From: CAZIRF01 sp964541755 | GTDB taxonomy: Bacteria > Spirochaetota > Spirochaetia > Treponematales > Breznakiellaceae | Assembly (NCBI GenBank): GCA_964541755.1 | Contig: CAZIRF010000003.1 | Coordinates: 68,934-132,933, forward strand | DNA: 64,000 bases | Direction of reading: 5' to 3' | In this document: positions 51,352 to 59,297 of the stretch, in pieces | Position numbering within the stretch: the stretch's first letter is position 1 | Layout: each line of letters begins with the position of its first letter | The notes under the pieces: model-generated | The model's database searches: none | The model's input: only the letters and a program-made list of their open reading frames with translations | Told to the model about the DNA's origin: nothing | Made by a program: the position numbers and the translations under genes

Positions 51352-52251
51352 CTATTCCCCCCGTTCCAGTTTCTTTGCTTCCTGCCAATAGGCTTCCATG
51401 GTGTCGAGGACGGTTTTGTCCATGGGGATGCCGCTCTTCTTCATCTCGCGCTCGACATGGGCAAAGCGGGAGCTGAAGCGGGCATTGGTGCCCTGGAGGG
51501 CGACGGCGGGATCGACCTTGCAGAAGCGGCAGAGGTTGACGACGGCGAAGAGAAGGTCGCCCAGCTCGCCTTCAAGGTCTTCTTGGGCTTTGTCGCGGGC
51601 GGGCCCTTCGGCGGCAAGCGGGAGGGCGGCGCGGGCCTCGGCGACCTCGCCCAGCTCCTCGTGCAGTTTGTCGATGACCCCGTCGATGCTGGGCCAGTCG
51701 AAACCCGCCTTCGCGGCCTTCTTTTGGAGCTTGTAGGCCCGCTCAAGGGGGGGCAGGGCCCGGGACACCTCGTCCAGGAGGCTCGTCTTGGGGGCGCGCC
51801 CCTCCTGTTCAACCTTGATTTTGGCCCAGTTGTCGAGGACCTCCCCCACATTTGCCACCTTCGTGTCGCCAAATACATGGGGGTGGCGGCGGATGAGCTT
51901 GTCTGCAATGCCCTCGAGGGCATCGCTCACGGTAAAGGCCCCGCTCTGCTCGTGCATGTACGAGAGCATGGTGGCAAGGAGAAAGACATCCCCCAGCTCC
52001 TCGGCAATGTGGGAGCTGTCGCCCTCGTTGATGGCCTCGACACACTCGTAGGCCTCTTCGAGGAGGTCTCCCCGCAGGCTGGTGGGGGTCTGTTCGATAT
52101 CCCAGGGGCAGCCGCCGGGCCCGCGCAGGCGGGTTATAACCTCGTACAGGCGGGTAAAGGACGCGGCTGCGGCGCCGGCGGCACAAGTGCCGGCGGCGTT
52201 AGCGCCATCCTCGCGTGCGGTATTGTTGTTGGCTTGGGTTTGCGCTTCCAT
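51352..52251 (-). CDS. mazG: nucleoside triphosphate pyrophosphohydrolase MazG
   Basis: 299 residues with tandem MazG folds. The first copy has the GGCPWDIEQTPTSLRGDLLEEAYE(C) signature, then EELGDVFLLATMLSYMHEQ. The second copy has EELGEVAEARAAL and LEGELGDLLFAVVNLCR with all acidic metal ligands. It hydrolyses NTPs and dNTPs to monophosphates and can damp stringent-response signals. The ATG at 52251 is supported by a near-consensus promoter whose -10 ends 6 nt upstream. The 30-residue Ala/Asn-rich head is not part of the fold. Confidence 0.93.
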   Translation of the reverse strand: MEAQTQANNNTAREDGANAAGTCAAGAAAASFTRLYEVITRLRGPGGCPWDIEQTPTSLRGDLLEEAYECVEAINEGDSSHIAEELGDVFLLATMLSYMHEQSGAFTVSDALEGIADKLIRRHPHVFGDTKVANVGEVLDNWAKIKVEQEGRAPKTSLLDEVSRALPPLERAYKLQKKAAKAGFDWPSIDGVIDKLHEELGEVAEARAALPLAAEGPARDKAQEDLEGELGDLLFAVVNLCRFCKVDPAVALQGTNARFSSRFAHVEREMKKSGIPMDKTVLDTMEAYWQEAKKLERGE

Positions 52252-52257
52252 GTGCTT

Positions 52258-52286
52258 ATTGTAGTGTGGGGGCTCCCCCATGTGAA
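52258..52286 (-). promoter_or_regulatory. leaderless promoter of mazG
   Basis: On the minus strand: TTCACA (plus 52281-52286), 17 bp, TACAAT (plus 52258-52263), then 6 nt (AAGCAC) to the ATG at 52251. The spacer contains the small palindrome GGGGGAGCCCCC. This is one of the best-matching promoters in the window. Confidence 0.65.
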
Positions 52287-52356
52287 GGGCCCCTCATCAC
52301 TTCGGGTTCCCGCACCCGGGCACGAGGCTACGAGTGCGTGTGGGCACAGTAGACTA

Positions 52357-52932
52357 TCAGCCTATACCCGGAAAGGTAATATGAAGGGTTTTTTGGTCTT
52401 CGGATTTTACGGGGACACCGGCGGAACCGGCGGGAAAGGGCGAAATCTTGCCATCCAGGGCGGGGGAGCGTTTGGCCTCCTGCCAGAGTTTCGAAATGGT
52501 CTTGCGATCCTGGAGCCCCATGAGCATGCCCTTTTCGGTGGATTTTTTACGGACGTACTCGAAGGATTCCTTGAAATCATCGTTGACACTGTCCAGCGCG
52601 AGGTCCGGGTCAATGTCGAGCTTGCGGCAGATGTCGACGACCGCGAAGAGGAGCTTGCCCAGTGATTCCTGGAGGCAGCGCTCGAAGGATTGGCCGTCGG
52701 GGCACATGGCGCTGCGTTTGTGAGTGCGCAGGGCCAGGCGTTTTGCGAGGACCGAGGGGTCTTCAATGGCAGACTTCGCCTCTGCCAGTTCGTCGTTAAT
52801 GACCGACCAGATCTGGCCGGCTTCGGGCCAATCGAGCCCGGAACAAGTCGCGAGTTCCTGGAGACGGTACGCTGTTTTCAATGGGGAGTCGACGCCAAAA
52901 CCGCCCGAATTGGTTTTCGGGTTACGTTTCAT
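52357..52932 (-). CDS. degenerate half-MazG paralogue
   Basis: 191 residues similar to the C-terminal half of the neighbouring MazG: GLDWPEAGQIWSVINDELAEA matches GFDWPSIDGVIDKLHEELGEV, and LQESLGKLLFAVVDICRKLDIDPDLAL matches the second catalytic block. In that block the expected Gly-Asp is Gly-Lys (SLGKLL instead of ELGDLL), removing a metal ligand, so catalysis is doubtful. It may be a regulatory or dimerisation partner. AGGAGG stands before the ATG. Its TGA stop lies inside a copy of the RCTATCAGY word (52353-52361). Confidence 0.8.
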   Translation of the reverse strand: MKRNPKTNSGGFGVDSPLKTAYRLQELATCSGLDWPEAGQIWSVINDELAEAKSAIEDPSVLAKRLALRTHKRSAMCPDGQSFERCLQESLGKLLFAVVDICRKLDIDPDLALDSVNDDFKESFEYVRKKSTEKGMLMGLQDRKTISKLWQEAKRSPALDGKISPFPAGSAGVPVKSEDQKTLHITFPGIG

Positions 52933-53037
52933 GAGAGCCTCCTGAGATTTTTTTGACTTCGCATTGCGCAAGGCATGGTGCTTCTGCGTAGCGGAACCAC
53001 TATTGAGTCTAGTGTGCGAAGGGTGGAATTGCAAAAA

Positions 53038-53043
53038 ATTATA
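53038..53043 (-). promoter_or_regulatory. possible -10 box of the half-MazG gene
   Basis: TATAAT on the minus strand in the AT-rich part of the 52933-53107 gap; no convincing -35 box at normal spacing. It would give a leader of about 100 nt. Nothing else was recognised in this gap. Confidence 0.3.
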
Positions 53044-53107
53044 TGGGGAATTTTTCTGATACAGTGACTGTTTGTCGGGATGCTTGTCGCAAAGCTTTTT
53101 CAGGACT

Positions 53108-54217
53108 TCATGTCTGCGTTTTGTCTGCCGCGGAGCGCATGTTTGGCAGGTCCCGGTGGTAGCAGAAGAGCGGCTCTTCGCGCGTATCGCCCCAAAGGTG
53201 GAGGGGGCCGCCGGCGCAGTCGGCCAGGTGCGTGCAGGTGCCGCAGGCGGAATCCGCCAGCCAGCTGCGCTCGCGGTGGGGCTTGAAACCCTCGCGCCAG
53301 AGCTGCGGGAAGGAGTCGGTAAGGATGTTCCCCTGGTGGAAGGAGGGGTGATTGTTGTTGCAGCCGCAGATGGAACCGTCTGCAAGAATGGCCGCAAAGT
53401 TGATGCCCGAACGGCAGAAGGAGTGTTGCTCGCGAATGCGGGATTCGAGGGCGGGTGGAAACCAGCCCTCGCAGGAAGCGGTAAGCGAAAGGCCCCGCCT
53501 GCGAAGCGCAGGACGTCTTTGTGCAATCCATTCGAGAAGGGCGGCGCTTTCGCGCCGATCGAGGGCGAGGCGTTCTTCCGTTTTGGCCCGTCCGGCGGGG
53601 AAGATGCGGAAGACGCGCCAGCGGGGCACCCCGTGCCCGAGGAGGATTTCTGCAGTCTCGTCCAGCCGCTGCAGATTTTGCTGGTGGACACAGGTGACGA
53701 CGTCCCACACGAGCTGCCCGGGGCTTCGTTCATTGAAAGAGCGACAGTCGTCGAGGGCGCGCAGTACCTGGGGGAAAGATCGTTCCTGGCCGCGCAGCCA
53801 ACGGTGGCAGTCCTCGGGGCCGTCGAGAGAAAAGGTAATGGAACGCAGTCCCGCATTGCAGAGCTTCTCGAGGAGGCCGTCGTGCCAGGTATAGGCATTG
53901 CTCACCATGCCCCAGCGCAGCCCCAGGTCGCGAAGTGCCCGCCCAATCTTCAAGAGCTCGCGGTGTACCAGGGGTTCCCCCCCGCTTATGACAATGAAGG
54001 GTTTTGTCCCGAAATTGCGGACGACGTCCTGTGCAATACGAATCCAGCTCTCCGCAGTAAGCTCGCGGCCGCTGTCGCTCTTTTGACAGTCGGACCCGCA
54101 GTGCAGGCAGGAGAGGTTGCAGCGCCGGGTAATTTCGAAGAAGAGGTAGAGGAGCTCGTGGCGCGCAATTTCCTCCCGCCGGTAAGTGCGGTACAGGACG
54201 CGGGGAAGGGGAATCAT
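53108..54217 (-). CDS. radical SAM / SPASM-like enzyme of a radical-SAM-lipoprotein pair
   Basis: 369 residues. The SAM-binding iron-sulfur motif CNLSCLHC (Cys 33, 37, 40) is followed by FIVISGGEPLVHRELL, typical of the radical-SAM barrel. The C-terminal part has extra cysteines (FCRSG, ICGCNNNH, CGTC, DCAGG, LFCYH), as expected of a SPASM/twitch auxiliary-cluster domain, which suggests a peptide or protein-modifying enzyme. The gene directly follows a tiny lipoprotein gene with a gap of just nine bases, those bases being ACTATCAGC. The likely substrate is that lipoprotein, as in the putative rSAM/lipoprotein systems (family recollection, not searched). The start is MIPLPRVLYR. Confidence 0.88.
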   Translation of the reverse strand: MIPLPRVLYRTYRREEIARHELLYLFFEITRRCNLSCLHCGSDCQKSDSGRELTAESWIRIAQDVVRNFGTKPFIVISGGEPLVHRELLKIGRALRDLGLRWGMVSNAYTWHDGLLEKLCNAGLRSITFSLDGPEDCHRWLRGQERSFPQVLRALDDCRSFNERSPGQLVWDVVTCVHQQNLQRLDETAEILLGHGVPRWRVFRIFPAGRAKTEERLALDRRESAALLEWIAQRRPALRRRGLSLTASCEGWFPPALESRIREQHSFCRSGINFAAILADGSICGCNNNHPSFHQGNILTDSFPQLWREGFKPHRERSWLADSACGTCTHLADCAGGPLHLWGDTREEPLFCYHRDLPNMRSAADKTQT

Positions 54218-54226
54218 GCTGATAGT
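54218..54226 (-). repeat. copy of the dispersed RCTATCAGY word, filling the lipoprotein-radical SAM gap
   Basis: ACTATCAGC on the minus strand occupies exactly the nine bases between the lipoprotein stop TAA (54227-54229) and the radical-SAM ATG (54215-54217). Nineteen copies of RCTATCAGY occur in the window. On the plus strand they start at 239, 18823, 20945, 28935, 31739, 35912, 37731, 42814, 46783, 48931, 52353, 54459 and 56831. On the minus strand they lie at 769, 21032, 34014, 43770, 50354 and 54218. Confidence 0.75.
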
Positions 54227-54502
54227 TTACTCTGCGTCGAGGGGGCTGTCGGCGTTGCCGCTTTCATCGGGGGCGGCCCCGGGTTCGGCAAGCGAGAGGC
54301 CCTCAAGAGGGCCCGCCGTGCCGCTGTTTACAGCGTCGCTGTCTTCGGCGCCGATGTCTTCGGCCGCCGTCCGATCATTCCCGGTGTCGAGGTCATCGTA
54401 GGGGTGCGGGTCTATCGCGCCATAACAGGCGGCGAGTAAAAGCGTCGTGGAGCCGACAACTATCAGCCTCAATACATTTCTTGCTGCGCGGCGAATACTC
54501 AT
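54227..54502 (-). CDS. small lipoprotein, probable substrate of the adjacent radical SAM enzyme
   Basis: 91 residues. A lipoprotein signal ends in LLLAAC (lipid Cys at 26), immediately followed by Tyr-Gly (CYG), then an acidic, Asp/Glu/Gly/Ala-rich tail without predicted structure. A Cys followed by Tyr-Gly next to a SPASM-type radical SAM enzyme matches my recollection of the rSAM/lipoprotein family pair. A near-perfect promoter ends 6 nt before the ATG. The word RCTATCAGY also lies within the signal-peptide codons (54459-54467), facing outward relative to the copy after the stop. Confidence 0.75.
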   Translation of the reverse strand: MSIRRAARNVLRLIVVGSTTLLLAACYGAIDPHPYDDLDTGNDRTAAEDIGAEDSDAVNSGTAGPLEGLSLAEPGAAPDESGNADSPLDAE

Positions 54503-54508
54503 GCCTTT

Positions 54509-54537
54509 ATCCTGCGCCCCCTGGCTGCCCTTGTCAA
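54509..54537 (-). promoter_or_regulatory. promoter of the lipoprotein-radical SAM operon, leaderless type
   Basis: On the minus strand: TTGACA (perfect -35, plus 54532-54537), 17 bp, CAGGAT (plus 54509-54514), then 6 nt (AAAGGC) to the ATG at 54502. Confidence 0.55.
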
Positions 54538-54563
54538 GGGAAAGGGGCTTTTCTCCCGCATCA

Positions 54564-55700
54564 TCAGGTAGCCAGATAAGTGCGGGCGTCCTTTACCGGG
54601 GAGCGCTCTGCAAAGGCGTTTGGCAGGGCGAGGATGTGGGGCATGAGTTCGGCCTCGAAGAGGGCGGCCTGGTCGGGGCGCACGATGAAGTCGCAGGTCT
54701 CGCGGGCCTGGCTCTCGATCTTTGCCTCTACTTTGGCGTCGGTTTTGCTGTCCGATTCGGCTTTGGGGGCGTGCCAGGAGGCCCGCACAAGGGTGGCGCC
54801 ACCGGCCCCCAAAGCCATGGCCTTCGAGACGATCTTCTGGGCGTCGCCCTCTTCGCAGGTTAGGGAGAAGCTCTCGAGGGTGTTGGTAATTGCCTTCGCG
54901 CGCTGTTTCTTCTGGCTCGCCGCGGTTAGGCGGCGCCAGTCGGTGGAGCCGCGCAGCTCGTCCAGGGCCGATATCACCTGTTCCATGCTGGCAACGTGCT
55001 TGCGGCGGTCGCGCAGGATGCGGTTGTTGACGGCGCATGCGCGCACGGGGCTGCGAAAGAGGAAGCCCTTGCCCGGTTCGTCCATGCCGGCGCGGCGCAT
55101 GGCGGTGTCCAGGACGAAGTCCGAATCCACGCTGGGCACGAGGAGGTAAAGGACTTCCTTTTGTACGGGGATGGTGATGCGCAAAAGTCCGATCTTGTCG
55201 CGCAGGCCCATGCCCTCGCCGTAGTTGACGACGGGGACGCAGAGTCCCATCTCCAGCATGATGCGGGCCAATTCGTCGCCGCGACCGCGCTGGACGATGC
55301 AGGTGATAAGGTCCCAGTCGGCGCTGGCGGCCTGGGCGGGGATGGTTTCCGGCTCGGTGTCGAAGGCCGCGGGCCACTGGAAGCTGTCGTCCACGAGGAG
55401 CTCGCAGTCCTCGCAGAAGATGCTGCCCCTCCCCGGTAGGAAGAGGTCGACGGCCTGGGCAATGCGGTACATGACCGCCGGCGCGTGTTCGCGTGGTATG
55501 GGAAAGCGGACAAGCTCCGAGCGGTCTTCTGCGAGGTTGCTGCCGGTGCGAAGGATGCCGCTCTTCTCGATAAGGGTCACCTGTTTCGAGAGTATGGTGT
55601 AGTAGCCGCCCCAGCCCGCCCGGGCGAATTCGGCCTCGAGGGTTGGAAGGAGGCGGCGGTCCAAAATACAGCTGACGCGGGATGCGGTGAGTGATTTCAT
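54564..55700 (-). CDS. PII-superfamily-like protein paired with a DUF1538 transporter
   Basis: 378 residues. It shows repeated ferredoxin-like alpha/beta patterns of PII-type signalling proteins: WDLITCIVQRGRGDELARIMLEMGL and IGLLRITIPVQKEVLYLLVPSV. No signal peptide is present. A Lys/Asp-rich linker (SDSKTDAKVEAKIES) separates the C-terminal part. Genes of this kind are commonly next to DUF1538 permeases, as here, so it probably senses a nucleotide or metabolite and gates the transporter (inference). The ATG at 55700 has GGAGG upstream and overlaps the DUF1538 stop (ATGA). Confidence 0.7.
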   Translation of the reverse strand: MKSLTASRVSCILDRRLLPTLEAEFARAGWGGYYTILSKQVTLIEKSGILRTGSNLAEDRSELVRFPIPREHAPAVMYRIAQAVDLFLPGRGSIFCEDCELLVDDSFQWPAAFDTEPETIPAQAASADWDLITCIVQRGRGDELARIMLEMGLCVPVVNYGEGMGLRDKIGLLRITIPVQKEVLYLLVPSVDSDFVLDTAMRRAGMDEPGKGFLFRSPVRACAVNNRILRDRRKHVASMEQVISALDELRGSTDWRRLTAASQKKQRAKAITNTLESFSLTCEEGDAQKIVSKAMALGAGGATLVRASWHAPKAESDSKTDAKVEAKIESQARETCDFIVRPDQAALFEAELMPHILALPNAFAERSPVKDARTYLAT

Positions 55701-57799
55701 CGGATTGCGGCCTCCTCCGACTGGTTCCCCAGGCGGCTGCGCCGCAGGTTTGCGACAATACCGCTCAAGAGGACGCTGATAACCGGACACACCGAAGTGA
55801 GGGCGAGTATACCGAAGGGGTCGATGCCGGGCAGGTGCCCGCCAATGCCAAGACCTGCCGACATGACCAGGGGGACGGTGATGGGGCCGGTCGTTACCCC
55901 GGCAGAGTCCCAGGCGATGGCCCCGATGTCGTCGGGCGAAAGCAGGGTAAGGATGAGGGTGAGGACATAGAGCCCCCCCAGAATGGGCAGGAAGGGCAGG
56001 TCGAAAAGTATGCGTGCGAAGCCGGCTATCATCCCGATGCCCACCCCGACAGAGACCCTCGAGACGAGAAAGCTGCTCTTGTAGGTACCCGTGGTCAGGT
56101 CTTCGAGGGTCTTGCCCAGGGCGTTGAGCGAGGGCTCTGCAAAGGTGGCGCCAAGGCCCATGACGAAGACGAAGAGGAGGACGAGGAGGTAGCCGCCCAG
56201 CTCGTCGAGGAGGGCCGGGTCGCTGGGGACATAGATCCAGGACTCGCTTGCGGGGTCGTAACGGCTCTGGTCAAAGGGGACGAAGCGCGGTTCGCCCCCT
56301 TCGACGACCGGGACGTACTGGCGCAGTTCGCCGCTGTCGTCGACGAAGGGAATGAGGGCGTCCCTTGAGGAGAGGGGAATTTTCCGGGAGAGGTCCGGGC
56401 GCTCGGTGTCGAGCCAGGCGCGGGGCAGGGAGGAGCCGGTCTGCTTGCCCAGGGCGCTCAGGCCGCGGTCCATGCCTATCGTAAAGAGGAAAAAACCCAG
56501 GAGGGAGAGGGCGAGGCCCAGGAAAATCTCGTCGCGGCGGCCCAGTTTTTCGCGGACGAGGAGCTTGAGGGCCGCGATGAGGACGAGCGACAGGGGAATG
56601 ATGGCCCCGAGGGCCGCGGCGAGGGCGCTTCGGGCGAGGCTCAGGAAGCCCCCTGCCGCGGTCCCCGTGGGGGCGGCTCCTGCGGGGCCGGGTGCTGCAG
56701 GATTGGTCCCGGTGGCTGGGGACCGGGCTGTGGGCGGTCTTGCGCTTGCGTCAGCCGCGGGGCCGGCTCCCGCACTTGTTTCTGCCGCCGCGGGAAGCGC
56801 CGCCCCGCCATCGACTGCGGGCGGAGTGGAACTATCAGCCTTGAGCCCGTAATAACGGGCCACAAGGTGGGCAGGGAGGACCGCCATTGCGCGTTCGTCG
56901 ACAGCCGTCGAGTGGCCCAGGGTGCGGATGGCGCCGTCGCGGGAAAGGGGCGAGAAGAAGTCGGCTGCGCTCGCGGGGGCGGGGAACTGCGGAGCGAGGG
57001 CCAGGGCAAGGACCAGGACGGCGCCGACGGGGAGGGCGCTTGCGAGGGTGACGAGGCCCAAACCGCCGGTACCCTTGTCGCCGGAGCCGGTAAGGCGCGA
57101 AACGCCAACGCCCAGGGCGAGGATGAGGGGAACGGTTACCGGGCCGGTGGCAACGCCGCCGGTGTCCCAGGCGAGGGCCACGACGGATCGGCAGCGCGGG
57201 TCGAGCCAGGCGGCGATCGAGAGTGCCAGCACCAGGGGGAGGATGATGAAGATGAGGGGTTTGATGGACCATCCGCGCAGGAAGCGCAGTACCCCCAAAA
57301 CGACTGCCATCGACACTCCGACGGCGACAGCCGCGATAAGCCAGAGCGAGCCCTCGTTGAGGAGCCAGAACTGGAGGGGGGCCCCCCAGGGGGTGACGGC
57401 GCTCCCCTGCTGTTGGAGCAGGGATATGGCCGGCTCTGCCAGGGTTGCGGTGATCCCCAAGACGGCGGAAAAGACGAGGAAGACGAAGAGGGGAACGCGC
57501 ACGGGAAGGCGCAGCCCGCACTTTTCGCCCAGGGGCATGATGCCCAGGAAGAGTCCTTCCATAAATGCGGCGAGGCCCAGGACGACGGCGAGTATGCCAC
57601 CCAGTATCCCCAGGAAGTTCTGCAGGGGGGCGCGCAGGATGAAGACTTGGAAGAAGAGGAGGTAGAGGCTGATAAAGGCCACCGAGCCCAGTTGGGCCTT
57701 GAGCTTGTCCCGGATATAGCTGGCCACCATCGAGACTTTCTTGCCAAAGGCGATTTTGAGCGCGGGTTCGCGGGCCGGCGAGCGGACCTCTTGTGCCAC
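55697..57799 (-). CDS. DUF1538 membrane transporter-like protein
   Basis: 700 residues with two homologous multi-helix halves. Each half has the DUF1538 signature WDTGGVATGPVTVPLILALG or WDSAGVTTGPITVPLVMSAG, suggesting an inverted-repeat transporter. A large Pro/Ala/Gly-rich loop lies between the halves (about residues 325-390). The substrate is unknown. The GTG at 57799 has GGAGGATACT directly upstream, better than any ATG further up. A weak TATGAT (plus 57855-57860) may be its -10. The PII-like gene is translationally coupled downstream. RCTATCAGY lies in the Pro/Ala linker region (56831). Confidence 0.83.
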   Translation of the reverse strand: MAQEVRSPAREPALKIAFGKKVSMVASYIRDKLKAQLGSVAFISLYLLFFQVFILRAPLQNFLGILGGILAVVLGLAAFMEGLFLGIMPLGEKCGLRLPVRVPLFVFLVFSAVLGITATLAEPAISLLQQQGSAVTPWGAPLQFWLLNEGSLWLIAAVAVGVSMAVVLGVLRFLRGWSIKPLIFIILPLVLALSIAAWLDPRCRSVVALAWDTGGVATGPVTVPLILALGVGVSRLTGSGDKGTGGLGLVTLASALPVGAVLVLALALAPQFPAPASAADFFSPLSRDGAIRTLGHSTAVDERAMAVLPAHLVARYYGLKADSSTPPAVDGGAALPAAAETSAGAGPAADASARPPTARSPATGTNPAAPGPAGAAPTGTAAGGFLSLARSALAAALGAIIPLSLVLIAALKLLVREKLGRRDEIFLGLALSLLGFFLFTIGMDRGLSALGKQTGSSLPRAWLDTERPDLSRKIPLSSRDALIPFVDDSGELRQYVPVVEGGEPRFVPFDQSRYDPASESWIYVPSDPALLDELGGYLLVLLFVFVMGLGATFAEPSLNALGKTLEDLTTGTYKSSFLVSRVSVGVGIGMIAGFARILFDLPFLPILGGLYVLTLILTLLSPDDIGAIAWDSAGVTTGPITVPLVMSAGLGIGGHLPGIDPFGILALTSVCPVISVLLSGIVANLRRSRLGNQSEEAAIR

Positions 57800-57913
57800 A
57801 GTATCCTCCTGGAAGCGGGTAGTGCATATATGTTTTTTGAGTGTGGTCGACGCCATCATAGCCCTTTGAGTGGAAAAAGGCCAGAGCTGTCTGTTCGGTA
57901 CAGAATTCGCCCG

Positions 57914-57947
57914 ATGGCAGTTTCGGCGGGCTTTGATATAGTAGAAT
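57914..57947 (+). promoter_or_regulatory. promoter of the SGNH esterase operon
   Basis: ATGGCA (57914-57919), 17 bp, TATAGT (57937-57942). An overlapping TAGAAT (57942-57947) lies exactly 6 nt before an ATG at 57954. Either a short leader to that ATG or a roughly 65-nt leader to the GTG at 58017 is possible. Confidence 0.4.
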
Positions 57948-58016
57948 GCAGGGATGATTCCCGCAGCCCTGTTGCGGGAGTTCGTCTCGAGAAACCGGTA
58001 TTTTGGAGTAATCTTC

Positions 58017-59294
58017 GTGAAAAAAAATCTTGCAAACGGCATTCGTGCCGCTCTCGTAGTGGCTCTTGTTTCGATCTTTGCAATCGCCTGTTCCACCGGG
58101 CCGTCGGCCCAGGGCGAAGACCCGGTAAGGGAGGCCCCTGTCGTGAAGGACGAGTACCCTGCAATTATTGAACGCTCTCTACGAGCGCTGGGAAATACTG
58201 CCCGCTTCCGCGCCGTTGTCGAACGCGCCCGCGCCGGCGAGGACATCATGATTGCGGCCATCGGTGGTTCCATAACCGAAGGGGCCAATGCCAGCAGCAT
58301 GAACAAGGCCTGGGCCAGTCTCGCCGCGGATGAGTTCCGCACGCGTTTCGCGCCCGATGCCGCAGATCGTGTTCGCATGGTCCACGCCGGGATGGGCGGC
58401 ACGCCCTCGACCCTGGGAATGGTACGCCAGTGGCGCGACATTGATGCACAGGCAGGACGTGCCCCCGACCTCGTTTTTGTCGAGTTTGCCGTCAACGACT
58501 GGGACGATATGACCAAGGGCGCTGCCTACGAGAGCCTTGTCGTCGATCTTCTGTCGCGCGATACCAAGCCGGCTGTCGTCCTCGTCTTCAGTGTTTTCAA
58601 GTCCAAGTGGAACCTCCAGGACCGCCTCATTCCGGTGGGTACAGCCTATGATCTGCCCATGATAAGCATCAAGGACGCTGTCGTGCCTGCCCTGGAATCG
58701 GGCTGGCTTACGGATGCGAAGTTCTTCTCCGACCAATACCATCCCACCGACTACGGACACCGCCTCATGGCCGACTGTATGGCAAACTGGTACGACGCCG
58801 CGATGGCCGCTCCCCTGCTTGAAGAGGCCCCCCTGCCGGCAGAGGCGGCGATCGGACGGCAGTTTGCGGGTATCCGCATGATTGACGCGGCGAACATCCC
58901 CGAAGGCGTCACGCTCGAGCCGGGGGCTTTTTCGGCCAAGGATTCCGCGCTGGGAACCCTCAAGTACGCCACTTCGCGCAAGACCTTCCCCGAGAACTGG
59001 CACAAGAGCGCGACTGCCGCAAGCAGCGAGCCCCTGCGCATGACCCTCAATTGCCGCAATCTCGTCATGGTCTACAAGAGGAGCTCCCAGGCGACATTCG
59101 GGACGGCGGAGGTTTTCGTGGACGGAAAGCTCGTCCAGAGCCCGAATGCCGTAGAGTCCGGCGGGTGGAACAACCCCTGGACCATCGTTCTCCTCGATAA
59201 TATGGAGCTGGCCGCGCACACGGTTGAAGTGCGCATGGCTGCGGGTAGCGAAGAAAAGGCCTTTTCGATTCTGGCCTTCGGATATACGGAGTGA
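58017..59294 (+). CDS. SGNH/GDSL-family esterase lipoprotein
   Basis: About 425 residues. The lipoprotein signal (NGIRAALVVALVSIFAIACST) is followed by the SGNH hydrolase: block I IAAIGGSITEG (catalytic Ser), block II with VHAGMGGTPST, block III FVEFAVNDWDD and block V DQYHPTDYGH (Asp/His). The C-terminal 130 residues form a beta-rich domain that probably binds carbohydrate. The GTG at 58017 has GGAG upstream and gives a clean signal peptide; ATG 57954 would add 21 residues and is an alternative with a leaderless-type -10. It lies 3 nt before the next esterase. Confidence 0.85.
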   Translation: MKKNLANGIRAALVVALVSIFAIACSTGPSAQGEDPVREAPVVKDEYPAIIERSLRALGNTARFRAVVERARAGEDIMIAAIGGSITEGANASSMNKAWASLAADEFRTRFAPDAADRVRMVHAGMGGTPSTLGMVRQWRDIDAQAGRAPDLVFVEFAVNDWDDMTKGAAYESLVVDLLSRDTKPAVVLVFSVFKSKWNLQDRLIPVGTAYDLPMISIKDAVVPALESGWLTDAKFFSDQYHPTDYGHRLMADCMANWYDAAMAAPLLEEAPLPAEAAIGRQFAGIRMIDAANIPEGVTLEPGAFSAKDSALGTLKYATSRKTFPENWHKSATAASSEPLRMTLNCRNLVMVYKRSSQATFGTAEVFVDGKLVQSPNAVESGGWNNPWTIVLLDNMELAAHTVEVRMAAGSEEKAFSILAFGYTE

Positions 59295-59297
59295 TAT

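Noticed and set aside
52357..52932. Second MazG as a frameshifted tail of the first
   Set aside because: It has its own AGGAGG ribosome site and start, is separated from mazG by about 100 bp, and mazG already contains both of its domains.
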